Below are positions 23,812 through 30,431 of a stretch of DNA of 33,217 nt, piece by piece. The DNA is taken from the IMG/VR virus record IMGVR_UViG_3300002835_012794, positions 1-33,217 of that record, one strand, 5' to 3'. Position 1 is the first letter of the stretch; the number at the start of each line of letters is the position of its first letter. The stretch comes from a virus. The translations under genes were made by a program, and so were the position numbers. A model generated the notes under the pieces. The model saw only the letters and a list, made by a program, of their open reading frames with translations. It ran no database searches and had not been told where the DNA came from.

Positions 23812-24545
23812 TGCCAACCGCTAAGTTATATCATATTTTAGACGAAACACCTACAACTAAACGTTTCTTTTTTGAAGCTATTGATTTGGAAAAATTAAAT
23901 TTTATTCCTGGTCAATTTATTTCATTTGAATTTCCTATACATGAAAAACCATCAAAACGAGTAAGACATTTTTCAATTGCTAGTTGCCCAAATGATAATA
24001 ATTTATTTGAAGTAGTAATTGTTAAAAAAGAAGGTGGGGCAGGTACTGAATGGTTATGGAAACAAGAAATTGGAGTTGAAATACCATTTACAGGACCATC
24101 AGGTATTATGGTTATGGATGAAAATAAAGTAAAAAACCACATATTTATTTGTACTGGTACTGGGGTAGGACCATTTAGAAGTATGCTTTGGGACATTCAT
24201 AACAACAACATTCCTACAGGTGATTTAATTATGGTGTTTGGTACTCGTGATAAACAAAGTATGCTTTATGTTGATGATATGTTGAAATTGGAAGAAAGTT
24301 TACCTCAAATGAAATATTTACCTATTTTATCTCGTGAAGAAATAAATGGTAAACAAGGATATGTTCATAAAGTATACACTGAAGTAGTAAATGATTATTT
24401 TAAACAAATGGAAGAAGGTAAATACAATGATTTAGATTGTGTGTTCTACATTTGTGGATGGAAGGATATGGTTAAGGAAGCTAGAGCCAATTTAATGGCT
24501 ATGGGTTTTGATAAAAAACAAATTAAACAAGAAATTTATGAGTAA
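23811..24545 (+). CDS. Ferredoxin/flavodoxin-NAD(P) reductase-like flavoprotein
   Basis: A 244-residue FNR-fold protein. FAD-binding is shown by RHFSIAS (52-58; the RxYS-type motif), NAD(P)-binding by CTGTGVGPFRSML (114-126), and the C-terminal YICGWKDMV carries the Cys-Gly found in this family. The length matches E. coli Fpr (248). It has no 2Fe-2S ferredoxin domain, unlike the E3 reductase that partners E1 dehydratase. Two roles are possible: donating electrons through a flavodoxin or ferredoxin to the radical SAM enzyme, or reduction in 3-deoxysugar synthesis. No ferredoxin gene lies in the window, so the carrier would be a host or distant phage protein. Confidence 0.87.
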   Translation: MPTAKLYHILDETPTTKRFFFEAIDLEKLNFIPGQFISFEFPIHEKPSKRVRHFSIASCPNDNNLFEVVIVKKEGGAGTEWLWKQEIGVEIPFTGPSGIMVMDENKVKNHIFICTGTGVGPFRSMLWDIHNNNIPTGDLIMVFGTRDKQSMLYVDDMLKLEESLPQMKYLPILSREEINGKQGYVHKVYTEVVNDYFKQMEEGKYNDLDCVFYICGWKDMVKEARANLMAMGFDKKQIKQEIYE

Positions 24546-25320
24546 TCTCAAAAAAGAAGAATTTAAACAATTTAACGTTTTAGTTATAGGAGATACTTGC
24601 CTCGATGAATTTGTATATGGTTCAGCATTCAGATTAGCTCCTGAAGCGCCGGTTCCTGTTTTTAATCCTGTTTATAAGGAAACAAATAACGGAATGGCAG
24701 GTAATGTAGTTGCTAATTTGCAAGCATTAGATATTAATACTATTTTTATTAGTAATAATGAAAATGTAGTAAAAACCAGATATGTTGATGATAGATCAGG
24801 CCAAATATTACTTCGTGTAGATAAAAACGATAAAGTTAACAGAATATCAGAACAAATACTTAAAGGAATTAAAGAAAATGAGTATATGTTTCTAAAAATA
24901 GATGCTATTATTATAAGTGATTATGATAAAGGATTTTTAGATGAAGAAGATATTCAATGGATTTGTAAACATAATAAAAATGTATTTATTGATACTAAAA
25001 AAATATTAGATGAGTGGTGTGTTGACGCTTCATTTATTAAAATTAATCATGTTGAATATGAACGCACAGAATATACTTTAAATCATTTAAATATTGAAGA
25101 TAAATTAGTAGTTACTTTATCTAATAAAGGATGTCAATATAAAGGTAAATTATTTCCTGTTGATAAAGTACAAATTAAAGATGTTTCAGGAGCAGGAGAC
25201 ACATTCCTATCAGGATTAGTAGCAGAATATATTTTAACTAAAGAAATAGAAAAAGCAATTTTGTTCGCACAACAATGTGCGACAGTAGTAGTACAAAAAC
25301 AAGGAGTAGCAACAATATGA
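24538..25320 (+). CDS. PfkB-family kinase, HldE kinase-domain-like
   Basis: A 260-residue sugar kinase of the ribokinase/PfkB fold. RLAPEAPVPVF (32-42) is a hallmark of HldE/RfaE heptose-7-phosphate kinase (RISPEAPVPVV), followed by GMAGNVVANL, the DYDKG segment, and the catalytic GAGDTFLSG with Asp221. The C-terminal nucleotidylyltransferase domain of HldE is missing and the protein is also shorter than the HldE kinase half (about 318). It probably phosphorylates a sugar phosphate, giving a 1,7-bisphosphate if it is a true heptose kinase. I chose ATG 24538, which overlaps the flavoprotein end by 8 bases, over an in-frame TTG at 24508. Confidence 0.85.
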   Translation: MSNLKKEEFKQFNVLVIGDTCLDEFVYGSAFRLAPEAPVPVFNPVYKETNNGMAGNVVANLQALDINTIFISNNENVVKTRYVDDRSGQILLRVDKNDKVNRISEQILKGIKENEYMFLKIDAIIISDYDKGFLDEEDIQWICKHNKNVFIDTKKILDEWCVDASFIKINHVEYERTEYTLNHLNIEDKLVVTLSNKGCQYKGKLFPVDKVQIKDVSGAGDTFLSGLVAEYILTKEIEKAILFAQQCATVVVQKQGVATI

Positions 25321-26996
25321 TAACACATAAAATAGAATCAATCGGTGAAGTATCATTTCATGAGGATTTTAATCCTGATACATTCAAATTTAGACATGAA
25401 AAATTTTCAGAAATTATACCTGAGGGTTCAGTAGCTTTAGATATTGGAGCCCATGTAGGTACGTTTGGTTTAGTATTTGCTAGTTGTGTTGGTAAAGAAG
25501 GTAAAGTAATTGCTTTTGAACCTAATCCAAAAACATATAATGTTATGTTAGAAAATATTAAAAACAATCCTAATTTTAATATTGACGCTCATAATTTAGC
25601 ATGTACTAGTGAAACCAAAAAATATACTTTTAATTATTCAGACCCAACCATTTATAATAATGGAATGAATGGAGGTTATTTTGATGAATTAAAACATGGT
25701 AATCAAATAAAACAATTCCACTCATATAAGGTTGAAGTTGATGGTGTTAATACAACTGATTTTTTAAATGAAAAATATGGAGAGTTAGTTGATAAAATTA
25801 AATTTATTAAAACAGATACTGAAGGATTAGATAAAGAAGTACTTAAAACATTAGCCCCTATTATTAAAGCAAACAAACCAGTATTAATGGTAGAAGCGTT
25901 TGTTAGTTTAACTGATGAGGAAGTAGAAGATTATTATAATGTTTTAAAATCATTTGATTATGAAATTTATGATGTATCACCTTTAGATAATAAAACAGAT
26001 TGTACAGGCCCCTTAACTAAAGAAGAATTTGGTCATTACATTCATAAAGTAGTTGATAATGGTAATTTCTTTTGTTTCCATAAAGATGAAGTACATAAGT
26101 ATAATTTACCAGTTACAGTACCTGGTAAAACAGCTGTAGTTATTTTTGGTAGAAATGATGGATATAAAGAAAAAGAACGATTTGCTATCCATTTAACTAC
26201 AATGTTGGAGACATTTGATGAAGTAATTTATGTTGACTGGAATTCACCAAACCATAGTTTCTTATATGAAGTTATGGATATGATTCCTCATACTGGTAGA
26301 TTAAAACATTATGCTATTCCTCCTGAGTATGCTACTATGATGGCTATGAATGATGAAAGAGCACAAGTATGTAATACTGTATTAGCGTTTAATTTAGGTA
26401 TGAGACGTACTGATGCTGAATGGATTATATTAGCTACTACTGATATTATTCCTCCTACTAAAGAAGCATTAAATGAGTTTATATCTAAATCAAATAAAAA
26501 TGCAATGTATACATTTAGTAGACGAGACATTGAGTATGATGATGTAATTGCTAATTTAGATAATTTAGATGAATACAGAAAACATTTAGACCAAACTACT
26601 GAACCTCGTATATTCCCAGCTCAAGTAACTCCTAATGATCGCTGGAGTATATTTAACTGTTGTGGGGATTTTCAATTAGCAACTAAAAATCTTTGGTATA
26701 AAATTAGAGGATATGAGGAACCAATGTTGTATGCTTGTTTTGTAGACACTAATGCTCAGAAGAAAGCTACATTATATGGGTTTGAATTAATTCCTATTTA
26801 TGATGTTCCTTTATATCATATGTCTCATAAAGGTATGTCTAATGATGGTTCATCACCTTCAAAACAATTTTATAATGATGCTTGGGATTGGGTAGAAACA
26901 TTTGATAAGTATTTAGATCATGACCATATAATGTATTCACGTAATGCTGATACTTGGGGATTTTCAAATATTGAAATTGAACATGAAACTATTTAA
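25317..26996 (+). CDS. FkbM methyltransferase fused to a GT-A-like glycosyltransferase
   Basis: A 559-residue two-domain protein. Residues about 1-257 are an FkbM-type SAM methyltransferase: VALDIGAHVGTFGL (39-52), VIAFEPNP (64-71), and FIKTDTEGLDKEVL (163-176). Residues about 268-545 look like a GT-A glycosyltransferase: AVVIFGRNDGY, FDEVIYVDWNSP, and CCGDFQLATKNLW..IRGYEE, like the acceptor region of galactosyltransferase C-terminal domains. Such a fusion would O-methylate and extend a glycan. The start at 25317 gives an ATGA overlap with the kinase; an upstream in-frame ATG (25275) lies deep in the kinase gene and is less likely. It closes the island. Confidence 0.82.
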   Translation: MITHKIESIGEVSFHEDFNPDTFKFRHEKFSEIIPEGSVALDIGAHVGTFGLVFASCVGKEGKVIAFEPNPKTYNVMLENIKNNPNFNIDAHNLACTSETKKYTFNYSDPTIYNNGMNGGYFDELKHGNQIKQFHSYKVEVDGVNTTDFLNEKYGELVDKIKFIKTDTEGLDKEVLKTLAPIIKANKPVLMVEAFVSLTDEEVEDYYNVLKSFDYEIYDVSPLDNKTDCTGPLTKEEFGHYIHKVVDNGNFFCFHKDEVHKYNLPVTVPGKTAVVIFGRNDGYKEKERFAIHLTTMLETFDEVIYVDWNSPNHSFLYEVMDMIPHTGRLKHYAIPPEYATMMAMNDERAQVCNTVLAFNLGMRRTDAEWIILATTDIIPPTKEALNEFISKSNKNAMYTFSRRDIEYDDVIANLDNLDEYRKHLDQTTEPRIFPAQVTPNDRWSIFNCCGDFQLATKNLWYKIRGYEEPMLYACFVDTNAQKKATLYGFELIPIYDVPLYHMSHKGMSNDGSSPSKQFYNDAWDWVETFDKYLDHDHIMYSRNADTWGFSNIEIEHETI

Positions 26997-27007
26997 TACT
27001 TATTATT

Positions 27008-27166
27008 ATGATATTTAAGTTTTATAATCGAAATGACAAAGATAAAGAAACAATCGGTCGTGTAGTTACTACTTCAAGGTTACAAGCAGCTAAAATGTTT
27101 GCTGAACGTAAACAATTACCCCTAAAAGAATTTTTAAAAATATTTGGTGTAACAACTATCCTATGA
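27008..27166 (+). CDS. Small hypothetical protein (52 aa)
   Basis: A short gene with a clear ATG and stop, 11 bases after the fusion gene. The protein starts MIFKFYNRNDKDKETIG and continues with a helix TSRLQAAKMFAERKQLPLKEFLKIF. The regular amphipathic helix, the ATGA overlap with the next gene, and the filled space support a real gene. Function unknown; the helix-rich second half could bind DNA or protein. Confidence 0.65.
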   Translation: MIFKFYNRNDKDKETIGRVVTTSRLQAAKMFAERKQLPLKEFLKIFGVTTIL

Positions 27167-27543
27167 AAAACTTTGGTAAAAATTTAAAAATAGAACCTAA
27201 GAAAAAAGGTATAAGTGAAAAAGAATTATTTATAGATATTATAAATGTTTTTGATGAATGCAATCAACGTACTGAGGATTTAGAGGAAACGTATATGATG
27301 GGCATTTCTAATTATGATGAGGCCTTCTATTTAATGATTGAGAACTTGCTTTATATACACTATGGTGAGTGGAAAACCGATATTATATTATGGTGGGTGT
27401 ATGATAGATTTGGACCTGAAGGTGAAATTATGCCTATTGAATTAAACGATCATGATACTAATTCCAAAGAATCAGTTGTTGTTGAAACAGCAGAACAATT
27501 ATGGTCATTTTTAAAACGAATTGATAAATTAGAAAGTAAATAA
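27163..27543 (+). CDS. Hypothetical phage protein
   Basis: A 126-residue, mostly helical, acidic protein of unknown function. Its middle (YDEAFYLMIENLLYIHYGEWKTDIILWWVYDRF) is rich in aromatics but contains charged residues throughout, so I do not call a membrane segment. It starts in an ATGA overlap with the 52-residue gene and ends 3 bases before the DksA-like gene, both in the same AATAAGTT-type context. Confidence 0.7.
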   Translation: MKNFGKNLKIEPKKKGISEKELFIDIINVFDECNQRTEDLEETYMMGISNYDEAFYLMIENLLYIHYGEWKTDIILWWVYDRFGPEGEIMPIELNDHDTNSKESVVVETAEQLWSFLKRIDKLESK

Positions 27544-27546
27544 GTT

Positions 27547-27843
27547 ATGAGAAATTGTACAGGATGTGGTGAACCAATTCACCCAAAACGACTAGAAATT
27601 ATGCCTAACACAACTCGTTGTGTTGCATGTTCAACAGTACAGAAAAAAGGAGCAGTAACCATTATGAAAGGTGAAGGTGACCATACTTGGATTGAAACAA
27701 TCCATTTGGAACATGATGACTTTGTAAAATATATGGAAGCAGAAAAGAAAATTAAACATATTTCTGAATTAGATGCCCCTGCAGATTCAGATGTACCGTT
27801 TGGGTTTAGTGAAACTAAATTAGATAAAGACATAGATGCCTAA
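27547..27843 (+). CDS. DksA/TraR-type zinc-finger protein
   Basis: A 98-residue protein with a C4 zinc finger at its N-terminus: Cys4 and Cys7 (CTGC), IHPKRLEIMP, then Cys25 and Cys28 (CVAC). This CxxCG..I...RLe..P....C..C pattern is that of DksA/TraR proteins, which modify RNA polymerase. The long N-terminal coiled coil of DksA is absent, as in small phage TraR-like proteins, and an acidic tail follows. It may tune host transcription. The start follows AATAAGTT and it overlaps the next gene by 8 bases. Confidence 0.75.
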   Translation: MRNCTGCGEPIHPKRLEIMPNTTRCVACSTVQKKGAVTIMKGEGDHTWIETIHLEHDDFVKYMEAEKKIKHISELDAPADSDVPFGFSETKLDKDIDA

Positions 27844-28477
27844 AGCTAAACCACTATCTAAAGAAATGATAGTGGCGGCAATGAATAAAACTAAGTCAAA
27901 TAAAGCCGCCGCTCGTTACTTAAATGTATCTTATATTCACTATAAGAAATGGGCTAAACTTTATCAAGATGCTGTAACAGGTGAAGTATTATTTGATAAG
28001 CATAAAAACCAATCAGGTAAAGGTATTCCCAAATTCTTAAGTAATGGTAACCCTAGAAAGGATTTTGCATTATTAGATTTAATTGAAGGTAGAATTGATC
28101 CATCATCATTTAATCCAGCTAAAATTAAATATAGACTTATACAAGAAGGATATTTAAAGGAGGAATGTACTTCATGTGGTTTCCATGAACGTAGAGTATT
28201 AGATTATAAAATGCCCTTAATAATGAATTTTAGGGATGGCAATAAACAACATTACAGATTAGATAATATTCAATTATTATGTTATAATTGCTATTACCTT
28301 CAGATTGGAGACTTATTTACTGGTAAACAAATTGAGGGAATGGAAGACCATATATCTAAAAATGAATCTAAAGTGGATTGGGAAGTAGATGATTACACTC
28401 AACAACGACTTAAAGAATTAGGTTTATATGATTCTAAACCTGTTGATGATGGTTCTGAATTTATTTCTCGTCTTTAA
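27836..28477 (+). CDS. Zinc-binding HNH-like protein with N-terminal helix-turn-helix
   Basis: A 213-residue protein. The first 45 residues resemble a helix-turn-helix (IVAAMNKTKSNKAAARYLNV, then YIHYKKWAKLY). Residues 111-152 carry Cys111, Cys114 (CTSC) and Cys149, Cys152 (CYNC), with HERRVLDYKMPLIMNFRDGN and RLDNIQLLCYNCY between; this is the zinc-knuckle and N-x-x-L-L-C layout of HNH nucleases. A canonical catalytic HH pair is not obvious (HERR then HYRLDN), so activity is uncertain. It may be a DNA-binding or nicking protein. The stand-alone HTH makes a regulatory role possible. Confidence 0.65.
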   Translation: MPKAKPLSKEMIVAAMNKTKSNKAAARYLNVSYIHYKKWAKLYQDAVTGEVLFDKHKNQSGKGIPKFLSNGNPRKDFALLDLIEGRIDPSSFNPAKIKYRLIQEGYLKEECTSCGFHERRVLDYKMPLIMNFRDGNKQHYRLDNIQLLCYNCYYLQIGDLFTGKQIEGMEDHISKNESKVDWEVDDYTQQRLKELGLYDSKPVDDGSEFISRL

Positions 28478-28485
28478 TATTTATA
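28475..28485 (+). promoter_or_regulatory. ATATTTATA element, class 2, before the Lys-rich gene
   Basis: TAATATTTATA straddles the upstream stop and ends 3 bases before the ATG at 28489. If it is a promoter, the transcript would start at or inside the next gene, so the element may instead serve the gene after it or be chance. Confidence 0.3.
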
Positions 28486-28488
28486 ATC

Positions 28489-28674
28489 ATGGTTAAAAAA
28501 ATACCATTGCTTAAAAAAAGTAAGCATAAAAAACATGATGCTATTGTTAATGACTTTGAAAGTCAAAAGAACAAACAACTTGAAAAATTAGCAACAAAAA
28601 GCTTGGCTGAGCAAGAAAAGCTTAGTAGATTAAAGGAAAAGAACATCAAAACAGATTTTTTTAAATTATTTTAA
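28489..28674 (+). CDS. Lys-rich helical protein with polymerase-like aromatic tail
   Basis: A 61-residue basic protein predicted as one long helix (DFESQKNKQLEKLATKSLAEQEKLSRLKEK), ending KTDFFKLF. The C-terminal aromatic tail resembles the polymerase end NKFFKF in this window. In T4, polymerase, the late coactivator gp33 and the late sigma gp55 all bind the clamp through short hydrophobic C-terminal tails. A gp33-like role is therefore conceivable but rests only on the tail and small size. Confidence 0.6.
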   Translation: MVKKIPLLKKSKHKKHDAIVNDFESQKNKQLEKLATKSLAEQEKLSRLKEKNIKTDFFKLF

Positions 28675-28676
28675 CT

Positions 28677-29009
28677 ATGGTAGCAGAAATTACAGTAAAC
28701 AATTCAGATGAATTTCAAGAATTGGTAGACCAAAAAGATTTTAGAATATCTAAAGCAATTGTAGAAGGTATTTTAGATAATGTTAAGTCAAAGAAAAAAC
28801 ATGTTCATGTTTTATCTATTACTTGCCTTGAGGAAGGAGAGATATATGATATTACTGTTGAACGTAAACACTTTGCTGAAACATTAGAGGAAAATTTACC
28901 TTATTATATTAGAGAAGAACAGTATGAGGATTGTAGTCGTATTGTAAGAACAATTGATGAGTTGAAAAATCCTGTTGTTAAGCAAAGAGGTAGACCAAAG
29001 AAATCTTAA
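28677..29009 (+). CDS. Hypothetical protein with C-terminal AT-hook-like motif
   Basis: A 110-residue protein with a soluble alpha/beta body and the C-terminus VVKQRGRPKKS. RGRP flanked by Lys is the core of the AT-hook, which binds the minor groove of AT-rich DNA, a good match for this AT-rich genome. Two cysteines (ITCLEE; EDCSR) are far apart and not a metal site. It lies 2 bases after the Lys-rich gene. Possible nucleoid or regulatory protein. Confidence 0.65.
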   Translation: MVAEITVNNSDEFQELVDQKDFRISKAIVEGILDNVKSKKKHVHVLSITCLEEGEIYDITVERKHFAETLEENLPYYIREEQYEDCSRIVRTIDELKNPVVKQRGRPKKS

Positions 29010-29013
29010 TTTA

Positions 29014-29046
29014 GTTAGGCTATTTAAAGCCTTATTATTATATTTA
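29014..29046 (+). promoter_or_regulatory. Bacteroidota-type promoter, site C, with overlapping small hairpin
   Basis: GTTAGG (29014-29019) and TTATATTTA (29038-29046) have the fixed 23-base spacing. A short stem AGGCT/AGCCT (29017-29021 with 29028-29032) overlaps the -33 side and is followed by TATTATTATATTT, so a weak terminator for the upstream gene and the promoter for 29064 may share bases. The leader would be about 11 bases. Confidence 0.6.
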
Positions 29047-29063
29047 AAACAAAAATAAATGTT

Positions 29064-29375
29064 ATGAAAAATTTAATCACAGAAGAGTTCAAAGAAAAAT
29101 TCAAAGCAGCATTTGCTCGCTTTATGAACATTACTATTGTAGCATCAACTTTGATTGCTGGTTTTGGTCTAGGTTATTACTTTAATGAGTTAAAGATGAA
29201 ACCTAAATCAGTTAATGAAACTATTCTTAACAAAGAAGTTAGAATCGCTATTGATTCAGAAAACAAATTGATTATGATGGACCGTAAAACTGGAGGCTAT
29301 ACTATCTATAGTGATTCAATAGGTCAAATCATTTTTAAAATGTATGCTTCTAAGATCGCTAGTCCTATTAACTAA
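29064..29375 (+). CDS. Single-pass membrane protein
   Basis: A 103-residue protein with a charged N-terminal part (EEFKEKFKAAFARF), one membrane segment at about residues 22-40 (NITIVASTLIAGFGLGYYF), and a small C-terminal domain (VRIAIDSENKLIMMDRKTGGY). It is followed after 12 bases by a membrane-anchored lytic transglycosylase, so it may belong to lysis or cell-envelope functions, for instance as a spanin- or holin-like partner, though no lipobox or holin pattern is visible. It is driven by promoter site C. Confidence 0.65.
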   Translation: MKNLITEEFKEKFKAAFARFMNITIVASTLIAGFGLGYYFNELKMKPKSVNETILNKEVRIAIDSENKLIMMDRKTGGYTIYSDSIGQIIFKMYASKIASPIN

Positions 29376-29387
29376 ATAAATTAAAAT

Positions 29388-29921
29388 ATGTTTGCTAAAT
29401 TAAAAAGTTGGTATTTAATTATTATTCTGGGTATTATTATAACTATGTTCTATAATATTAATAGAAGAATGGATGATTTTGAAGACAAATTAGATTTAGC
29501 TGCTGGAACAACATCACTCCAGATGTATGAGTCAATTGAACACTGGAGTGATAGTTTCAATATTCCTAAACATATTGCTTACAATGTTGCTTATTTAGAA
29601 ACACGTTACCAAGGTCCATTTGATTTTGATTATGAACATCGTAAAACATCATCTGCTGGTGCTGTAGGGCCTATGCAAATTATTACAAGATGGGCTCAAC
29701 CATATGCTAAGAAACGTGTTACTACAAAAGAATTACGTAACAATATTGATTTGAATGTTATGATTAGTATGAAAATGCTTCGCAAATGGTATTCAATTCA
29801 TCACGATTGGACACTCGCGTGTGGAGCATATAATAGTGGCCAACCAATTAGAAATGCATATGCTGTTTATGCTACTACTAATAAGGATTATAAAGAAAAG
29901 TGGGATCGAATTTATGAATAA
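29388..29921 (+). CDS. Membrane-anchored lytic transglycosylase
   Basis: A 177-residue protein with an N-terminal membrane anchor (about 8-23, YLIIILGIIITMFY) and a lysozyme-like SLT domain. The catalytic glutamate is Glu71 in YLETRYQ (ES.Y-type motif), followed by SAGAVGPMQI (89-98) and ACGAYNSGQP (144-153), the three conserved SLT blocks. It cleaves peptidoglycan glycan strands to anhydromuropeptides, either at infection or at lysis. The anchor suggests action in the periplasm from the inner membrane; a signal-anchor is more likely than a cleaved signal peptide. Confidence 0.85.
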   Translation: MFAKLKSWYLIIILGIIITMFYNINRRMDDFEDKLDLAAGTTSLQMYESIEHWSDSFNIPKHIAYNVAYLETRYQGPFDFDYEHRKTSSAGAVGPMQIITRWAQPYAKKRVTTKELRNNIDLNVMISMKMLRKWYSIHHDWTLACGAYNSGQPIRNAYAVYATTNKDYKEKWDRIYE

Positions 29922-29939
29922 GTCGCCGTATGTATTGGC

Positions 29940-30095
29940 ATGGCAGCAGCAAAATCTAAAAAAACGACCCTAAGTGCATCTTCACTTTACAAAGCAAAAC
30001 CTAAAAAATCAAGAAAAGGTATCGTAGCTAAAACAAAAACAAGTAAAACAAAAACATCAAAATTATATAAAAAATTATCAGTAGGACAAGGTTAA
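29940..30095 (+). CDS. Small Lys-rich protein (51 aa)
   Basis: A very basic 51-residue protein: it starts MAAAKSKKTTLSASSLYKAK and ends with a repeat-like KLYKKLSVGQG. SLYKAKPKK and KLYKKLS look like two copies of a short unit. Nearly half of the residues are Lys, Ser or Thr, which suggests nucleic-acid binding. It fills most of a gap between longer genes. No domain recognised. Confidence 0.6.
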   Translation: MAAAKSKKTTLSASSLYKAKPKKSRKGIVAKTKTSKTKTSKLYKKLSVGQG

Positions 30096-30102
30096 AACAT
30101 TT

Positions 30103-30225
30103 ATGAGCAAAACAAGCAACAATCAAAAATTGGCAGTTCTGAAAATTTGGTTAGAAGAACTTAAACGTAAAGGTAAAATTAAAAAACAACCCAATTGGTT
30201 GAAAGAAATATTAAATGAAGATTGA
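30103..30225 (+). CDS. Small helical protein (40 aa)
   Basis: A 40-residue basic helical protein (LAVLKIWLEELKRKGKIKKQ, then NWLKEILNED). It starts at an ATG 7 bases after the preceding stop and overlaps the next gene by 11 bases. Good amphipathic pattern, but the short length makes it uncertain. Function unknown. Confidence 0.5.
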   Translation: MSKTSNNQKLAVLKIWLEELKRKGKIKKQPNWLKEILNED

Positions 30226-30388
30226 TGGTAACATTATAGAATTTTTTGACAGTATGCCTGATGAGTTGTTAACTAAATTAGCAATTTATGATAGGGATGC
30301 TTTAGAAAGAATATGTGTTGCTCTTACTTTAGACATACAGTTACTTAAAGAAGAAATCGAAAGGGAAAAAATCCGTTTGGCTTCATAA
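30215..30388 (+). CDS. Small acidic helical protein (57 aa)
   Basis: A 57-residue protein (starts MKIDGNIIEFFDSMPDELL) that is predicted as a helical hairpin with a coiled-coil-like end (LKEEIEREKIRL). It overlaps the gene before it by 11 bases. Promoter site D begins in its last codons. Function unknown. Confidence 0.6.
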   Translation: MKIDGNIIEFFDSMPDELLTKLAIYDRDALERICVALTLDIQLLKEEIEREKIRLAS

Positions 30389-30407
30389 AATTCATTTGTT
30401 ATATTTA
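30375..30407 (+). promoter_or_regulatory. Bacteroidota-type promoter, site D
   Basis: GTTTGG (30375-30380) and TTATATTTA (30399-30407) at 23-base spacing. GTTTGGCTT is shared exactly with sites E and F. The leader to ATG 30432 would be roughly 18 bases and includes AATAAAGGTT. Confidence 0.7.
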
Positions 30408-30431
30408 TGTCATAATAAAAAAATAAAGGTT

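Noticed and set aside
25275-25316. Upstream ATG for the FkbM fusion gene
   Set aside because: It would overlap the kinase gene by 46 bases and add a Ser/Thr-rich stretch with no family match; ATG 25317 gives the common ATGA junction.
26105-26129. 8-bp inverted repeat TTTACCAG / CTGGTAAA
   Set aside because: AT-rich and short; such repeats are expected many times in a sequence of this composition.
27836-28477. HNH-like gene as part of an intron or intein
   Set aside because: Neighbouring genes are intact on both sides, no split gene or intron border is visible, and the catalytic residues are unclear.
30396-30431. TTG start extending the SWIM gene
   Set aside because: The TTG lies inside promoter site D, and the ATG at 30432 has the AATAAAGGTT leader. 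The extra residues (LYLCHNKKIKV) come from the promoter sequence.
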